Shown piece by piece: positions 25,918-34,835 of a DNA stretch of 64,000 bases. Position 1 is the first letter of the stretch; each line of letters begins with the position of its first letter. The notes below the pieces were generated by a model. That model did no database searches, was not told the DNA's origin, and saw nothing but the letters and a program-made list of their open reading frames with translations. The position numbers and the translations under genes were made by a program. This DNA is from an uncultured Clostridia bacterium (GTDB taxonomy: Bacteria > Bacillota > Clostridia > TANB77 > CAG-508), in NCBI GenBank assembly GCA_944391745.1, contig CALXUS010000005.1, positions 1 through 64,000 on the forward strand, given 5' to 3'.

Positions 25918-28110
25918 ATGTCAGAAGTTAAAGATGTTACAATTAAAGACGTAATAACTGAAATGAAAAAACATAATAGAAAATCAGATTCAAAGTTAAT
26001 AATGAAAGCATATAATTATGCTGTTGCTCATCATGGAGATCAAAAGCGAAAATCGGGTGAGCCTTATATAATTCATCCTGTACACGTTGCATATATACTA
26101 TCTACTTTAGGATTAGATGATGCTACTATTTGTGCAGCTTTAATGCATGATTTAGCAGAAGATACTGATGTTACAATAGAAGATATTTCAAAAGAATTTA
26201 GTCCAGAGATAGCTGAGATGGTAAATGGTGTTACTAAACTTGGAAAAATTAATTATGTAAGTGCAGAAGAACAACAAGTTGAAAATTATAGAAAAATGTT
26301 TCTTGCAATGGGTAAAGATATAAGAGTTATACTTATAAAATTAGCTGATAGATTGCATAATATGAGAACTCTTAAATATTTAACCAGAGATAGACAAATA
26401 GCTATTTCAAGAGAAACTATGGATTTATATGCACCACTTGCAAATAGACTTGGTGTGTATTCTTTGAAATGGGAACTTGAAGATTTAGCATTTAAATATT
26501 TATATCCAGAAGAATTTAGGGAGATTGCTCAAGGAATAGATAAAAAGAGGGAAGAAAGACTTAAATTCATTGATGAAATAAAAGAAGAAATAAAAGTTAA
26601 TTTGAAAAAAGAAAAAATTGAAGGTGAAATTACTGGAAGAGCAAAGCATTTATACTCTATTTATAGAAAAATGCAAAGAGATAATAAAACTTTAGACCAA
26701 ATTTATGATTTATTTGCATTAAGAATTTTAGTAAATTCGGTAAAAGATTGTTATGCAGCTTTAGGCGTTGTACATGAACTTTATACACCTATGCCAGGAA
26801 GATTTAAAGATTATATTGCTGTCCCAAAACCTAATATGTATCAATCACTTCACACAACATTGATTGGACCAAATGGAACGCCTTTCGAAGTACAAATAAG
26901 AACATATAATATGCATAGAATTGCTGAATTTGGTATTGCGGCGCACTGGGCATATAAAGAATCAGGATTTTTAAAAGGTAAAAAGACAAATGTTGTTGTT
27001 ACAGATGATAAATTAGCTTGGATAAGAGAAAGCTTGGAATGGCAAAAGGATATGCAAGATCCTCAAGAATTTATGAAAACACTAAAAACAGAATTATTTG
27101 AGGATGAAGTTTATGTATTTACTCCAAAAGGAGAAATAAAAACACTTCCAAAGGGTAGTACACCAATAGATTTTGCATATATGATACATGCAGAAGTTGG
27201 AAATAAAATGGTTGGCTGTAAAATTAACAGCAAGATGATGCCAATAGTAACAAAGTTAAAAAGTGGAGATATTGTTGAAATTATTACAAATGATAACAGT
27301 AAAGGTCCAAGTAGAGATTGGCTAAAGTTTGTTCAAAGTACATCAGCAAAAACTAAAATTCAACAATGGTTTAAGAAAAATGAAAAACAACAAAATATAG
27401 CAAAAGGTAAAGATCTAATAGAAAAAGAAATTAAAAGAATAGGAATGGATGAAGAAGAGTTGTTTATTCAAAAATATTATACACCAGCTCTTCAAAGATA
27501 TTCTTTTAAGACTTTAGACGATATGTATGCAGCAGTTGGATTTGGTTCAATTACTGCAAATAAAATAATTGCAAGAACATTAGAAGAATATAGAAAGTTC
27601 CATGAAGAAGAAAATGTTGAAGAAAAGATTGTTGAACTACAAACTACACCAAAGGCAAAATCTTCAAAAACTGGAATTATAGTAAAAGGAATAGATAATT
27701 GCTTAGTTAGACTTTCAAAATGCTGTAATCCAGTGCCAGGAGATGAAATTATAGGATATATTACTAGAGGAAGAGGTGTGACAGTCCATCGTAAAGATTG
27801 CAAAAATGTTAAGGATTTGTTACAAGATGAAGGCAGAATTATTGACGTATACTGGGATGAAAAGAAAGAGTCAGCTTATAATGTTGATATTACAGTATTT
27901 GCTAATGATAGAGAAGGCTTACTTGCAGATGTTATAAGAGTAATAGGAAATACTAATGCAAAATTAGTTGCTGTTTCTGCAAAAGCTAGTAAGGAGAAAA
28001 TTGCAACTGTTGAACTTACTTTGGAAGTAAAAAATATAGAAGATTTAACAAAAGCACAAAGAGAATTAGGAAAAATAGATAGTGTATATGATGTAAAACG
28101 TAAAAAATAA
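25918..28110 (+). CDS. relA: Bifunctional (p)ppGpp synthetase/hydrolase
   Basis: Ribosome-associated stringent-response enzyme (Rel). The 730-residue product has the HD hydrolase domain (YIIHPVHVAYIL, ALMHDLAEDTDV, about 45-90), the synthetase domain (YDLFALRILV, MPGRFKDYIAVPKPNMYQSLHT), the TGS domain (VYVFTPKGEIKTLPKGSTPIDFAY), a zinc-finger region (LSKCCNPVPGDEIIGY) and a C-terminal ACT domain. Both HD and synthetase motifs look intact, so both activities are expected. It lies between recJ and the MBL hydrolase in a close run. Confidence 0.96.
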   Translation: MSEVKDVTIKDVITEMKKHNRKSDSKLIMKAYNYAVAHHGDQKRKSGEPYIIHPVHVAYILSTLGLDDATICAALMHDLAEDTDVTIEDISKEFSPEIAEMVNGVTKLGKINYVSAEEQQVENYRKMFLAMGKDIRVILIKLADRLHNMRTLKYLTRDRQIAISRETMDLYAPLANRLGVYSLKWELEDLAFKYLYPEEFREIAQGIDKKREERLKFIDEIKEEIKVNLKKEKIEGEITGRAKHLYSIYRKMQRDNKTLDQIYDLFALRILVNSVKDCYAALGVVHELYTPMPGRFKDYIAVPKPNMYQSLHTTLIGPNGTPFEVQIRTYNMHRIAEFGIAAHWAYKESGFLKGKKTNVVVTDDKLAWIRESLEWQKDMQDPQEFMKTLKTELFEDEVYVFTPKGEIKTLPKGSTPIDFAYMIHAEVGNKMVGCKINSKMMPIVTKLKSGDIVEIITNDNSKGPSRDWLKFVQSTSAKTKIQQWFKKNEKQQNIAKGKDLIEKEIKRIGMDEEELFIQKYYTPALQRYSFKTLDDMYAAVGFGSITANKIIARTLEEYRKFHEEENVEEKIVELQTTPKAKSSKTGIIVKGIDNCLVRLSKCCNPVPGDEIIGYITRGRGVTVHRKDCKNVKDLLQDEGRIIDVYWDEKKESAYNVDITVFANDREGLLADVIRVIGNTNAKLVAVSAKASKEKIATVELTLEVKNIEDLTKAQRELGKIDSVYDVKRKK

Positions 28111-28141
28111 TAATATGTTAAAACAAAAGAAAGGATAAATC

Positions 28142-28766
28142 ATGATACTAAAGCAGATTGAAGTAAAATCGAGTTTAATAGATGATTACACAAATTGTTA
28201 TATCATGCAAGATGAAAAAACAAAAGAAGCAATATGTATAGATCCAGGTGGAGAAATAGATAAAATAGTTGAAATGCTAAAAATATTAAATGCAGAGTTA
28301 AAATATATATATTTAACACATTCACATTTGGATCATATTGAAGAAGCTGAAAAACTCAAAGAAATTTATGGAGGAGAAATATTAATTAGTAGAAAAGGTG
28401 CTGAAAATATTAATAATAGTGAAATTAATTTATCTAATACTATAGGAATGGACATTTTTACAAATATTGATTCAAGAGTTGATGATAAAGATGTTTTACA
28501 TGTTGGAAATATTGAATTAGAAGTTATAATTACTCCTCGGACATACTAATGATGGAACAAGTTTATATTGTAGAAATGAAGAAATTGTATTTACTGGCGA
28601 TACATTAATGTGTATGGGATATGGTCGAACTGATTTGCCTACAGGAAATCCAAGGGAGTTGAAAAAGTCTTTAAAAAAATTATTTTCACTACCAGAAAAT
28701 ACTTTTGTTTATCCGGGGCATGGGATTGCGACAACAATTGGAGATGAAAAAAATAGAAATAGTTAA
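28142..28766 (+). CDS. MBL-fold hydrolase (glyoxalase II-like), +1 frameshift at CGG
   Basis: A metallo-beta-lactamase fold hydrolase related to YqgX/hydroxyacylglutathione hydrolase. Frame 0 has the metal motif LTHSHLDHIEE (about 60-70) and runs to CGG at 28538-28540, then stops at 28550-ish. Skipping the C gives GGA CAT ACT, restoring the invariant ITP-Gly-His-Thr motif. It continues with VFTGDTLMCMGYGRTDLP and VYPGHGIATT to a TAA at 28764-28766: 207 residues, normal for the family. Without the frame change the protein would lose two essential metal motifs. hisS begins 21 bp later. Confidence 0.88.
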
Positions 28767-28787
28767 TTTATAAGAAAGGAGTTTAAT

Positions 28788-30038
28788 ATGATTCAAAAAC
28801 TAAAAGGGACAAGAGATATATTGCCTAAAGAAGTTGTAACATGGCAATATATTGAAAAAATAGCTAAAAATTTGTTCGAAAAATATGGATATAATGAGAT
28901 TAGAACACCGGTAATTGAAAGCTTAGACTTATTTCAAAGAGGTGTTGGAGAAACTACAGATGTAGTGCAAAAAGAAATGTATAATTTTGAAGATAAGGGT
29001 GGAAGAAAAATAGCTTTAAGACCAGAAGGAACTGCAGGAGTAGTTAGAGCATATATAGAAGATGGTTTGGCAAGTGAGCCATCTCCAATAAAATTATGGT
29101 ACAAAATGTCTATGTATAGATATGAAAATGTTCAAAAAGGTAGACAAAGAGAATTTAATCAAATTGGTGCAGAATTATTTGGCTCTGATTCATTTATGGC
29201 TGATGTAGAAGTCATTGAAATGTGCAATAAGTTTTTCGAAAAATTAAATATTAAAGATATAGAATTAAATATAAATAGTATTGGATGTCCTGAATGTAGA
29301 AATAAATATAAAGAAGCATTAAGAGATTTTATAAGACCAAATTTAGACAAATATTGTGATACATGCAAAACTAGATTTGAAAAAAATCCATTAAGGATAT
29401 TAGATTGTAAAGAGGAAACTTGCAAAAAGCTAAATCAAAATGCTCCAAAAATTTTGGATTATTTATGTGATGATTGCAAAGCACATTTTGAAAATGTAAA
29501 AAACACATTAAATGAATTAGGCATTGAGTATAAAGTAGATAGTAATATAGTAAGGGGCTTAGATTATTATACAAGAACAGTATTTGAATTTGTTTCAAAA
29601 ATAGATGGATTAACAGTTTTAGGAGGAGGAAGATATGATGGTCTAGCTGAAGAATTAGGTGGAGCTAAAACTCCTGCAGTAGGATTTGCAACTGGAATGG
29701 AAAGATTAATAGGAGTATTTTTAGATAATAATCCTGATTTAAATCTAGAAAAAAATATGCAAATATTTGTAGCTTATATAGGAGATAAGGCAAATTTATA
29801 TGCAACTAAATATGTTGAGAAATTAAGAGAAAATGAAATTTATGCTGAAAAAGATATTATGGGAAGAAGTTTAAAAGCTCAACTAAAATATGCAGATAAG
29901 AAACAAGCAAAATTTGTTATAACAATTGGAGATAATGAAATAGAAACTGGTAAAGCACCTTTGAAAAATATGGCAACAGGTGAGAGTGAAGAAATTGATT
30001 TAAATGATATGCAAGTGATTATAAACAAAATAATGTAA
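28788..30038 (+). CDS. hisS: Histidyl-tRNA synthetase
   Basis: Class II aminoacyl-tRNA synthetase charging tRNA-His. The 416-residue product has motif 1 (YGYNEIRTPVIES), motif 2 (MYRYENVQKGRQREFNQIGAELFG) and histidine motifs (VRGLDYYTRTVFEF, GGGRYDGLAEELGG), and a C-terminal anticodon-binding domain. A Cys cluster (CPECRNKY, CDTC, CKEETC, CDDC; about 168-230) in the insertion domain suggests a zinc ribbon. AAAGGAG precedes the ATG. Confidence 0.96.
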   Translation: MIQKLKGTRDILPKEVVTWQYIEKIAKNLFEKYGYNEIRTPVIESLDLFQRGVGETTDVVQKEMYNFEDKGGRKIALRPEGTAGVVRAYIEDGLASEPSPIKLWYKMSMYRYENVQKGRQREFNQIGAELFGSDSFMADVEVIEMCNKFFEKLNIKDIELNINSIGCPECRNKYKEALRDFIRPNLDKYCDTCKTRFEKNPLRILDCKEETCKKLNQNAPKILDYLCDDCKAHFENVKNTLNELGIEYKVDSNIVRGLDYYTRTVFEFVSKIDGLTVLGGGRYDGLAEELGGAKTPAVGFATGMERLIGVFLDNNPDLNLEKNMQIFVAYIGDKANLYATKYVEKLRENEIYAEKDIMGRSLKAQLKYADKKQAKFVITIGDNEIETGKAPLKNMATGESEEIDLNDMQVIINKIM

Positions 30039-30067
30039 ATAAATATAATTTTTTGAGAGGATTAAAA

Positions 30068-31411
30068 ATGTATAATGTGCTAGTTATTATATTTGCAAAA
30101 ATATTAAATTTTTTCGCAAATATTTTATGCAAAATATTACATAAGGATAATGGTAATTTGCTAGGTAAAATAGTAAAAAAATTAAGTTCAGATATTTTAA
30201 AAAGTATAAAAATTGATTGCCCAGTAATTGCTGTAACAGCCACAAATGGAAAAACAACAACCAATAATGCAATTAGATATATGATAGAAAAAAACAATAA
30301 AAATGTAGTAAGCAATAGAGAAGGTAATAATATGGAGACAGGAATTATTACTACTCTTATAAAAAATTGTACATTAACAGGCAAAATTAAAGCTGATTTT
30401 GTAACATTTGAAGTAGATGAAAGCTATGTACCAATAGTGTTTAAGAAAATACCATTAGATACTTTGGTAGTCCTTGATTTTTTTAGAGATCAACTAGATA
30501 GAAATGGTGAAGTAGAAAGTTTAATATTAAAAATAAATGAATTTTTAAAAACTTACGAAGGAAATTTGATTTTAAATAATGATGACCCAAATGTTGCTAG
30601 ATTAGGAAGGGCAAATGAAAATAATAAAAATGTGTATTATTTTAGTGTAGATAAATATAAATATGCTACAAAGGAACAAAGTGAAGCGGGAGAAGGAAAA
30701 TTTTGCCCTTTTGATAAAACAAGGCTTAAATATGAATATTATCAATATTCTCATATTGGAAAATTTAAATGTCCTACTTGTGGATACGGTGAAGAACCTT
30801 TATTTACAGAGATTAAAGATGTTAATTTAAATGATAGAACTTTTTATGAAGATGGAATTGAGTATAAGACATTAGCAAATAATATTTACACAGTGTATAA
30901 TTATGCAGCTGTTATTAGTGTAGCAAAAATATATAAATTAGATGCAATAGAAGCATTAAAAACATTTAAATTAGATAATGGTAGAGCAGAAAATGTAAAA
31001 ATAAAAGGTTGTGAAACAATTATTAATTTAGCCAAAAATCCAACAGGAGCGAATGTATCATTAAGAACTTTAAATGAAGATGATGAAGAAAAGGAGTTAT
31101 TATTTGTATTAAATGATAATAGTGCTGATGGACATGATGTATCGTGGATTTGGGATATAAATTTTGAAGTTAAAAATGTTTCAAGAATAATTACTTCAGG
31201 AACAAGAGCTTATGATATTGCTATTAGAATAAAAAATAGTGGATTTGATATAAATAAAATTGAGCCTTATACTAGTTTAGCTGAAGCCGTAAAAGCATTA
31301 TATAAAACGAAAACAAAAAAATATGTAATTGCAAATTATACTGCTTTGCAACCTACTAGAAAAGAAATTTTTGATTTTGGACAATTAAAAAATAAAAAAG
31401 GAGATAAATAA
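30068..31411 (+). CDS. murT: Lipid II isoglutaminyl synthase subunit MurT
   Basis: Mur-ligase-like ATPase which, with GatD, amidates the D-Glu of lipid II. The 447-residue product has a membrane-leaning N-terminus, the ATP-binding loop VTATNGKTTTNNAIRYM (about 59-75), the Mur central region (DFFRDQLDRNGEVES), a four-Cys zinc ribbon typical of MurT (FCPFDKTR and CPTCGYGEE) and a C-terminal DUF1727 domain (LNDNSADGHDVSWIWDINFE). GAGAGG before the ATG at 30068 sets the start; the TTG at 30053 precedes that ribosome site. The stop overlaps the gatD start by one base. Confidence 0.95.
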   Translation: MYNVLVIIFAKILNFFANILCKILHKDNGNLLGKIVKKLSSDILKSIKIDCPVIAVTATNGKTTTNNAIRYMIEKNNKNVVSNREGNNMETGIITTLIKNCTLTGKIKADFVTFEVDESYVPIVFKKIPLDTLVVLDFFRDQLDRNGEVESLILKINEFLKTYEGNLILNNDDPNVARLGRANENNKNVYYFSVDKYKYATKEQSEAGEGKFCPFDKTRLKYEYYQYSHIGKFKCPTCGYGEEPLFTEIKDVNLNDRTFYEDGIEYKTLANNIYTVYNYAAVISVAKIYKLDAIEALKTFKLDNGRAENVKIKGCETIINLAKNPTGANVSLRTLNEDDEEKELLFVLNDNSADGHDVSWIWDINFEVKNVSRIITSGTRAYDIAIRIKNSGFDINKIEPYTSLAEAVKALYKTKTKKYVIANYTALQPTRKEIFDFGQLKNKKGDK

Positions 31412-32160
31412 TGAAGGAACTAAAATTATTATATTTATATCCTGATATGCTTGAACTATATGGAGATTATGGGAATATACAGGTTTTAAAGTATAGGCTT
31501 GAAAAAAGAAAAATAAATTTAATTATAGATAGGTATAGTATAGGTGATAAAGTTCCAGATTTTGCTTCTTATGATATTGTTTTTGCTGGTGGAGGAGCAG
31601 ATAATGAGCAATCTATACTTTCTAATGATTTAATAAAGTATAAGAAAGATATTAAAGATGCTATATCTGAAGGTGTTTTCTTTTTATTAATTTGTGGAGC
31701 TTACCAGTTATTTGGAAAATATTATAAGGGCGTTGAAGGAAATATAATTCCTGGATTAGAAATCTTTGATTATTATACAGAAGCTGAACCTGACAGAAAA
31801 AAGAGATGTATAGGAAATATAGTTATACAAGCAAAGCTAGATAGTATTGAAACAGAAGTTATTGGATTTGAAAATCATGGAGGACAGACTTTTAATATAA
31901 AGTCTCCTTTTGGAAAGGTACTATATGGAAATGGTAACAAATTCGGAGATAAAGAAGAGGGCTTTTTTAAGAAAAATGTTATCGCTACTTATCTTCATGG
32001 TCCACTTCTATCTAAAAATCCAGAAGTAGCTGATTATATTATTAAATATTGTTTAGAACGCAAATACAACGAAAATATCAGTCTTGAACAATTAGATGAT
32101 AGTTTTGAAGAAAAATGTAGAAGTCAATTATTAAAAAAGTTTTTGAGTGAAAAAGAATAG
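31411..32160 (+). CDS. gatD: Lipid II isoglutaminyl synthase glutaminase subunit GatD
   Basis: Class I glutamine amidotransferase that supplies ammonia to MurT. In the 249-residue product the nucleophile Cys lies in FLLICGAYQLFGKYY (about 94-97), and the catalytic His in ATYLHGPLLSKNPEVADY near 195. It is translationally coupled to murT. The pair amidates peptidoglycan precursors, which is typical of Gram-positive cells. Confidence 0.95.
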   Translation: MKELKLLYLYPDMLELYGDYGNIQVLKYRLEKRKINLIIDRYSIGDKVPDFASYDIVFAGGGADNEQSILSNDLIKYKKDIKDAISEGVFFLLICGAYQLFGKYYKGVEGNIIPGLEIFDYYTEAEPDRKKRCIGNIVIQAKLDSIETEVIGFENHGGQTFNIKSPFGKVLYGNGNKFGDKEEGFFKKNVIATYLHGPLLSKNPEVADYIIKYCLERKYNENISLEQLDDSFEEKCRSQLLKKFLSEKE

Positions 32161-32188
32161 GTGAGCATTGTTTGGCTCACCTATTTTT
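32156..32188. terminator. Bidirectional terminator gatD / thioesterase
   Basis: AATAGGTGAGC (32156-32166) pairs with GCTCACCTATT (32175-32185); T run on the plus side. It separates convergent genes. Confidence 0.85.
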
Positions 32189-32942
32189 AAAATAATTTAA
32201 TTATAGAATGTAAAACACTATCATCTAAGCTTTTAATAACTATAGTATATTCATTATTATCTTTATATAAATATGATTTTGCAATATCGCCATATTTTAA
32301 TTCTCTTTTATATAATATTTCAACATTATTTAATTCTTCTCCGTCATAAACTTCTTCAGGTAAAAGTTCATAAGCAATATTTAGGTAATTTAAATTATGA
32401 ACATGTTTATTTAGGTCTAGGTCAAATCTACGTATTTTATATGTATCTGTAGAAATAGGTTCAGAGGTAGGTTCTACTAACTTTGGAACATCAGTAATAT
32501 TAAAAACTGATTCATCATGAAAACCACCATATATTTTATCTATATCTTCAGGTATTTTGGCAATTTTGCCTTTTGTTGTGTCAACTAAGCACCATTTTGA
32601 AGTTGCTATAGCACATAAATCGCCTTTGTCATTGAATACTTTAAAATCTCTTAGAACAAAAATTTTAGTAGCAAGCCTTCCCCAAGTTTGTATTCTAATA
32701 TTTTCTTCTCCACCAATTCTTTTTAGAACTTTTAATTTCCAATTAAGAAGTACCCAAGTTAAATTATATTTTGAAATATCAGTAAAAGTAAAATGGACAT
32801 AAGCACTATGCCTACCAGCTATATTTTCTAATATAGATAATATTGATTTATTTGTTAAAAATTCATGTATACCAGTTTGAGAAAAACTAGTTGTATATGT
32901 ATCTTCAAAAATTCCATTTTCTAATTTTGGTTGTGATAACAT
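32187..32942 (-). CDS. Acyl-ACP thioesterase
   Basis: FatA/FatB-type thioesterase that releases fatty acids from acyl carrier protein. The 251-residue product is two hot-dog folds: the first includes GIHEFLTNKSILSILENIAGRHS and WVLLNWKLKVLKRI; the second has FDLDLNKHVHNLNYLNIAYE with the catalytic Asn/His region. AGGAGG precedes the ATG at 32942 on the minus strand; an 18-residue longer frame has no ribosome site. It is divergent from a radical SAM gene and shares a compact bidirectional promoter with it. Confidence 0.9.
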   Translation of the reverse strand: MLSQPKLENGIFEDTYTTSFSQTGIHEFLTNKSILSILENIAGRHSAYVHFTFTDISKYNLTWVLLNWKLKVLKRIGGEENIRIQTWGRLATKIFVLRDFKVFNDKGDLCAIATSKWCLVDTTKGKIAKIPEDIDKIYGGFHDESVFNITDVPKLVEPTSEPISTDTYKIRRFDLDLNKHVHNLNYLNIAYELLPEEVYDGEELNNVEILYKRELKYGDIAKSYLYKDNNEYTIVIKSLDDSVLHSIIKLF

Positions 32943-32975
32943 TTTAAGCCTCCTAATTAAAGTAATAAGTAAATG

Positions 32976-33010
32976 TATTATAGCACATTTTTGCAAAATA
33001 TGCTATAATA
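32976..33010. promoter_or_regulatory. Symmetrical bidirectional promoter
   Basis: A perfect 10-bp inverted repeat, TATTATAGCA (32976-32985) and TGCTATAATA (33001-33010). Each arm holds a TGCTATAAT extended -10 box, one facing left (thioesterase) and one facing right (radical SAM gene). Both -35 regions would overlap the 15-bp centre. Confidence 0.65.
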
Positions 33011-33050
33011 TTTATTATGGTATAAATATTTAAATTGGAAGTGAGCTGAT

Positions 33051-33974
33051 ATGAAATTTCAAAAAATAAAAGAATTAGAAAAATGTGAAGTTTGTCCAAG
33101 AGAATGTAAAGTTAATAGATTAAAAGATGAAAAAGGATTTTGTAAATTAGGCAGTGAAATAAAAATTGCTTTAGTTTCATCACATGACTTTGAAGAACCA
33201 TGTATTAGTGGAGTTGGAAATGATACTAAATCATCAGGAACAATATTTTTTAGTAATTGTAATTTACGTTGCGTTTTTTGTCAGAATCATGATATTAGCC
33301 AAGAAGGAAAAGGAAAACCAATTACCATTTCAAGACTTGCTGAAATTTTTTTAGAACAACAAGATAGAAAAGTAAACAATATAAATTTAGTTACACCTAC
33401 AATGTATGCTTATCAGATAATAGAGGCTATTAAAATAGCAAAAAATAAAGGATTACATATTCCAATAATATATAATTCAAATGGTTATGAAAATATAGAA
33501 ACAATAAAAGCATTAAATGGATATGTAGATGTGTATTTACCAGATTTGAAATATTATTCAGATGATATAGCTATAAAGTACTCATCAGCTCCAAACTATT
33601 TTAAAATAGCGACTGAAGCAATTAAAGAAATGTATAAACAGGTAGGTAGTCCAATATTTGATGATAATGGTATTATTCAAAAAGGACTTATTATAAGACA
33701 TTTAATTTTACCAAATTATATGCAAAATTCTAAAAGAATATTAAAGTGGATTAAAGAAAATATGCCTCAAGATGTTTATGTTAGTGTTATGGCTCAATAT
33801 TTTCCTACTTTTAAAGCTAAAAAAATTGAAAAATTAGATAGAAAGATTAATATTAAGGAATATAGAGAAATAGAAAGTTATTTATATTCTTTAGATTTAG
33901 AAAATGGATATATGCAAGATTTGGAAAAGCATGAAGAAGAATATGTACCAAATTTTGATTTTAGAGGAGTATAA
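33051..33974 (+). CDS. Radical SAM protein, PflX-like (COG1313)
   Basis: A 307-residue iron-sulphur enzyme. The N-terminus has an additional Cys set (CEVCPRECKVNRLKDEKGFC, about 9-28) as in PflX/COG1313 proteins. The radical SAM cluster motif is NCNLRCVFCQNHDIS (Cys-x3-Cys-x2-Cys, about 69-76). PflX proteins resemble pyruvate formate-lyase activases, but their substrate is not established. No glycyl radical enzyme gene is present nearby. It shares a divergent control region with the thioesterase gene. Confidence 0.85.
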   Translation: MKFQKIKELEKCEVCPRECKVNRLKDEKGFCKLGSEIKIALVSSHDFEEPCISGVGNDTKSSGTIFFSNCNLRCVFCQNHDISQEGKGKPITISRLAEIFLEQQDRKVNNINLVTPTMYAYQIIEAIKIAKNKGLHIPIIYNSNGYENIETIKALNGYVDVYLPDLKYYSDDIAIKYSSAPNYFKIATEAIKEMYKQVGSPIFDDNGIIQKGLIIRHLILPNYMQNSKRILKWIKENMPQDVYVSVMAQYFPTFKAKKIEKLDRKINIKEYREIESYLYSLDLENGYMQDLEKHEEEYVPNFDFRGV

Positions 33975-33997
33975 AAGGACATTAGCATCAAAAATAG

Positions 33998-34026
33998 TTG
34001 AAAAATGTTAAATTAAGGTATATGAT
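33998..34026 (+). promoter_or_regulatory. Sigma-A promoter of the 34096-34551 cassette
   Basis: TTGAAA (33998-34003), 17 bp, TATGAT (34021-34026), about 70 bp before the gene. Confidence 0.72.
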
Positions 34027-34095
34027 ACATTTGTAAGTTGTTCGCAATTAACTCAATTGGCTAACATTTGTAATTATTAGTTAGGAGTGATTAAG

Positions 34096-34551
34096 ATGGT
34101 TACTGTTAGAGAGTTGAAAGCTACTGTGGATACCTATGATTTTACAGTAAGCCATTTAAATTCTCTAAATGAGATGGATGAGCTTGCTCGGCTGAGGCAC
34201 TTGAAATATGAAACATCAAAAGCAAAAACACCGCTTAAAGAGATTGTAATCTTTGGTATTTATCTTCTAACCTATAGGGGAACCATACAGATGATTGATC
34301 AAAATCACAGGTGTGGCCGTCGCAATATTCCTTATGTTATGAGTCTGAAGAATCTGGAAGATGGTTCTTACTACGCTACAATAAGAACAAAAGGAATAAG
34401 CAAATTCCCGAGGCAAGGAGATATCTGCCCTATCTGTCGAAGACTCTTTACAATTGAAGATGTCAAAAATGGTAACTTAAGCGAAAGAGAAGAAAGCCCT
34501 GGAAGGAAAGTTTTGGTGCATGCAAAATGTAATAAAACTTCTTCCAACTAA
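34096..34551 (+). CDS. Orphan cassette gene, zinc-binding-like protein
   Basis: A 151-residue cytosolic protein of no family I know. The C-terminal third has a zinc-type Cys pair (DICPICRRLFTIEDV, about 112-126) and a later Cys (HAKCNK). The start is the ATG at 34096, eight bases after AGGAG. The gene has its own sigma-A promoter and a 14-bp terminator hairpin. Base and codon use are clearly different from neighbours: CTG, ACC, GGC, CGT and one in-frame CGG (34 residues in: LA-Arg-LRHL). A +1 shift there would stop at once (GGC TGA). This is most easily read as a recent single-gene acquisition. Confidence 0.65.
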   Translation: MVTVRELKATVDTYDFTVSHLNSLNEMDELARLRHLKYETSKAKTPLKEIVIFGIYLLTYRGTIQMIDQNHRCGRRNIPYVMSLKNLEDGSYYATIRTKGISKFPRQGDICPICRRLFTIEDVKNGNLSEREESPGRKVLVHAKCNKTSSN

Positions 34552-34574
34552 AGTTAAAGCAATTTCTATCTAAT

Positions 34575-34626
34575 ACAGTAAGAAGGCTATTGCCTATATG
34601 TAGGTTTTAGCCTTCTTACTGTTTTG
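34575..34626 (+). terminator. Terminator of the 34096-34551 cassette
   Basis: ACAGTAAGAAGGCT (34575-34588) pairs with AGCCTTCTTACTGT (34609-34622), followed by TTTG. Confidence 0.8.
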
Positions 34627-34655
34627 TAAGGTATATTTAAATTTATAAATTTATG

Positions 34656-34684
34656 TTGCAAACAACTTGATTTTGTGATATAGT
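34656..34684 (+). promoter_or_regulatory. tRNA-Gln(CTG) promoter
   Basis: TTGCAA (34656-34661), 17 bp, TATAGT (34679-34684), 14 bp before the tRNA. Confidence 0.7.
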
Positions 34685-34698
34685 AATTAAGTACATAT

Positions 34699-34773
34699 TG
34701 GGGTATCGCCAAGTGGTAAGGCATCGGACTCTGACTCCGACATTCCTAAGTTCGAATCTTAGTACCCCAGCCA
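34699..34773 (+). tRNA. tRNA-Gln (anticodon CTG)
   Basis: Complete cloverleaf: acceptor TGGGGTA/TACCCCA, D arm, anticodon stem TCGGA/TCCGA with loop CTCTGAC (anticodon CTG), T arm with TTCGAAT, discriminator G, and an encoded CCA at 34771-34773. It reads CAG; the TTG-anticodon tRNA-Gln is at 58826. Confidence 0.93.
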
Positions 34774-34776
34774 AAC

Positions 34777-34805
34777 TAAAAAGGGTAGAATACTACTCTT
34801 TTTTT
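34777..34805 (+). terminator. Terminator after tRNA-Gln
   Basis: AAAAAGGGTAG/CTACTCTTTTT stem with one G-T pair, ending in a T tract. Confidence 0.75.
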
Positions 34806-34835
34806 CGTTAATAATGACCTAGTAGGAGAATGAAT

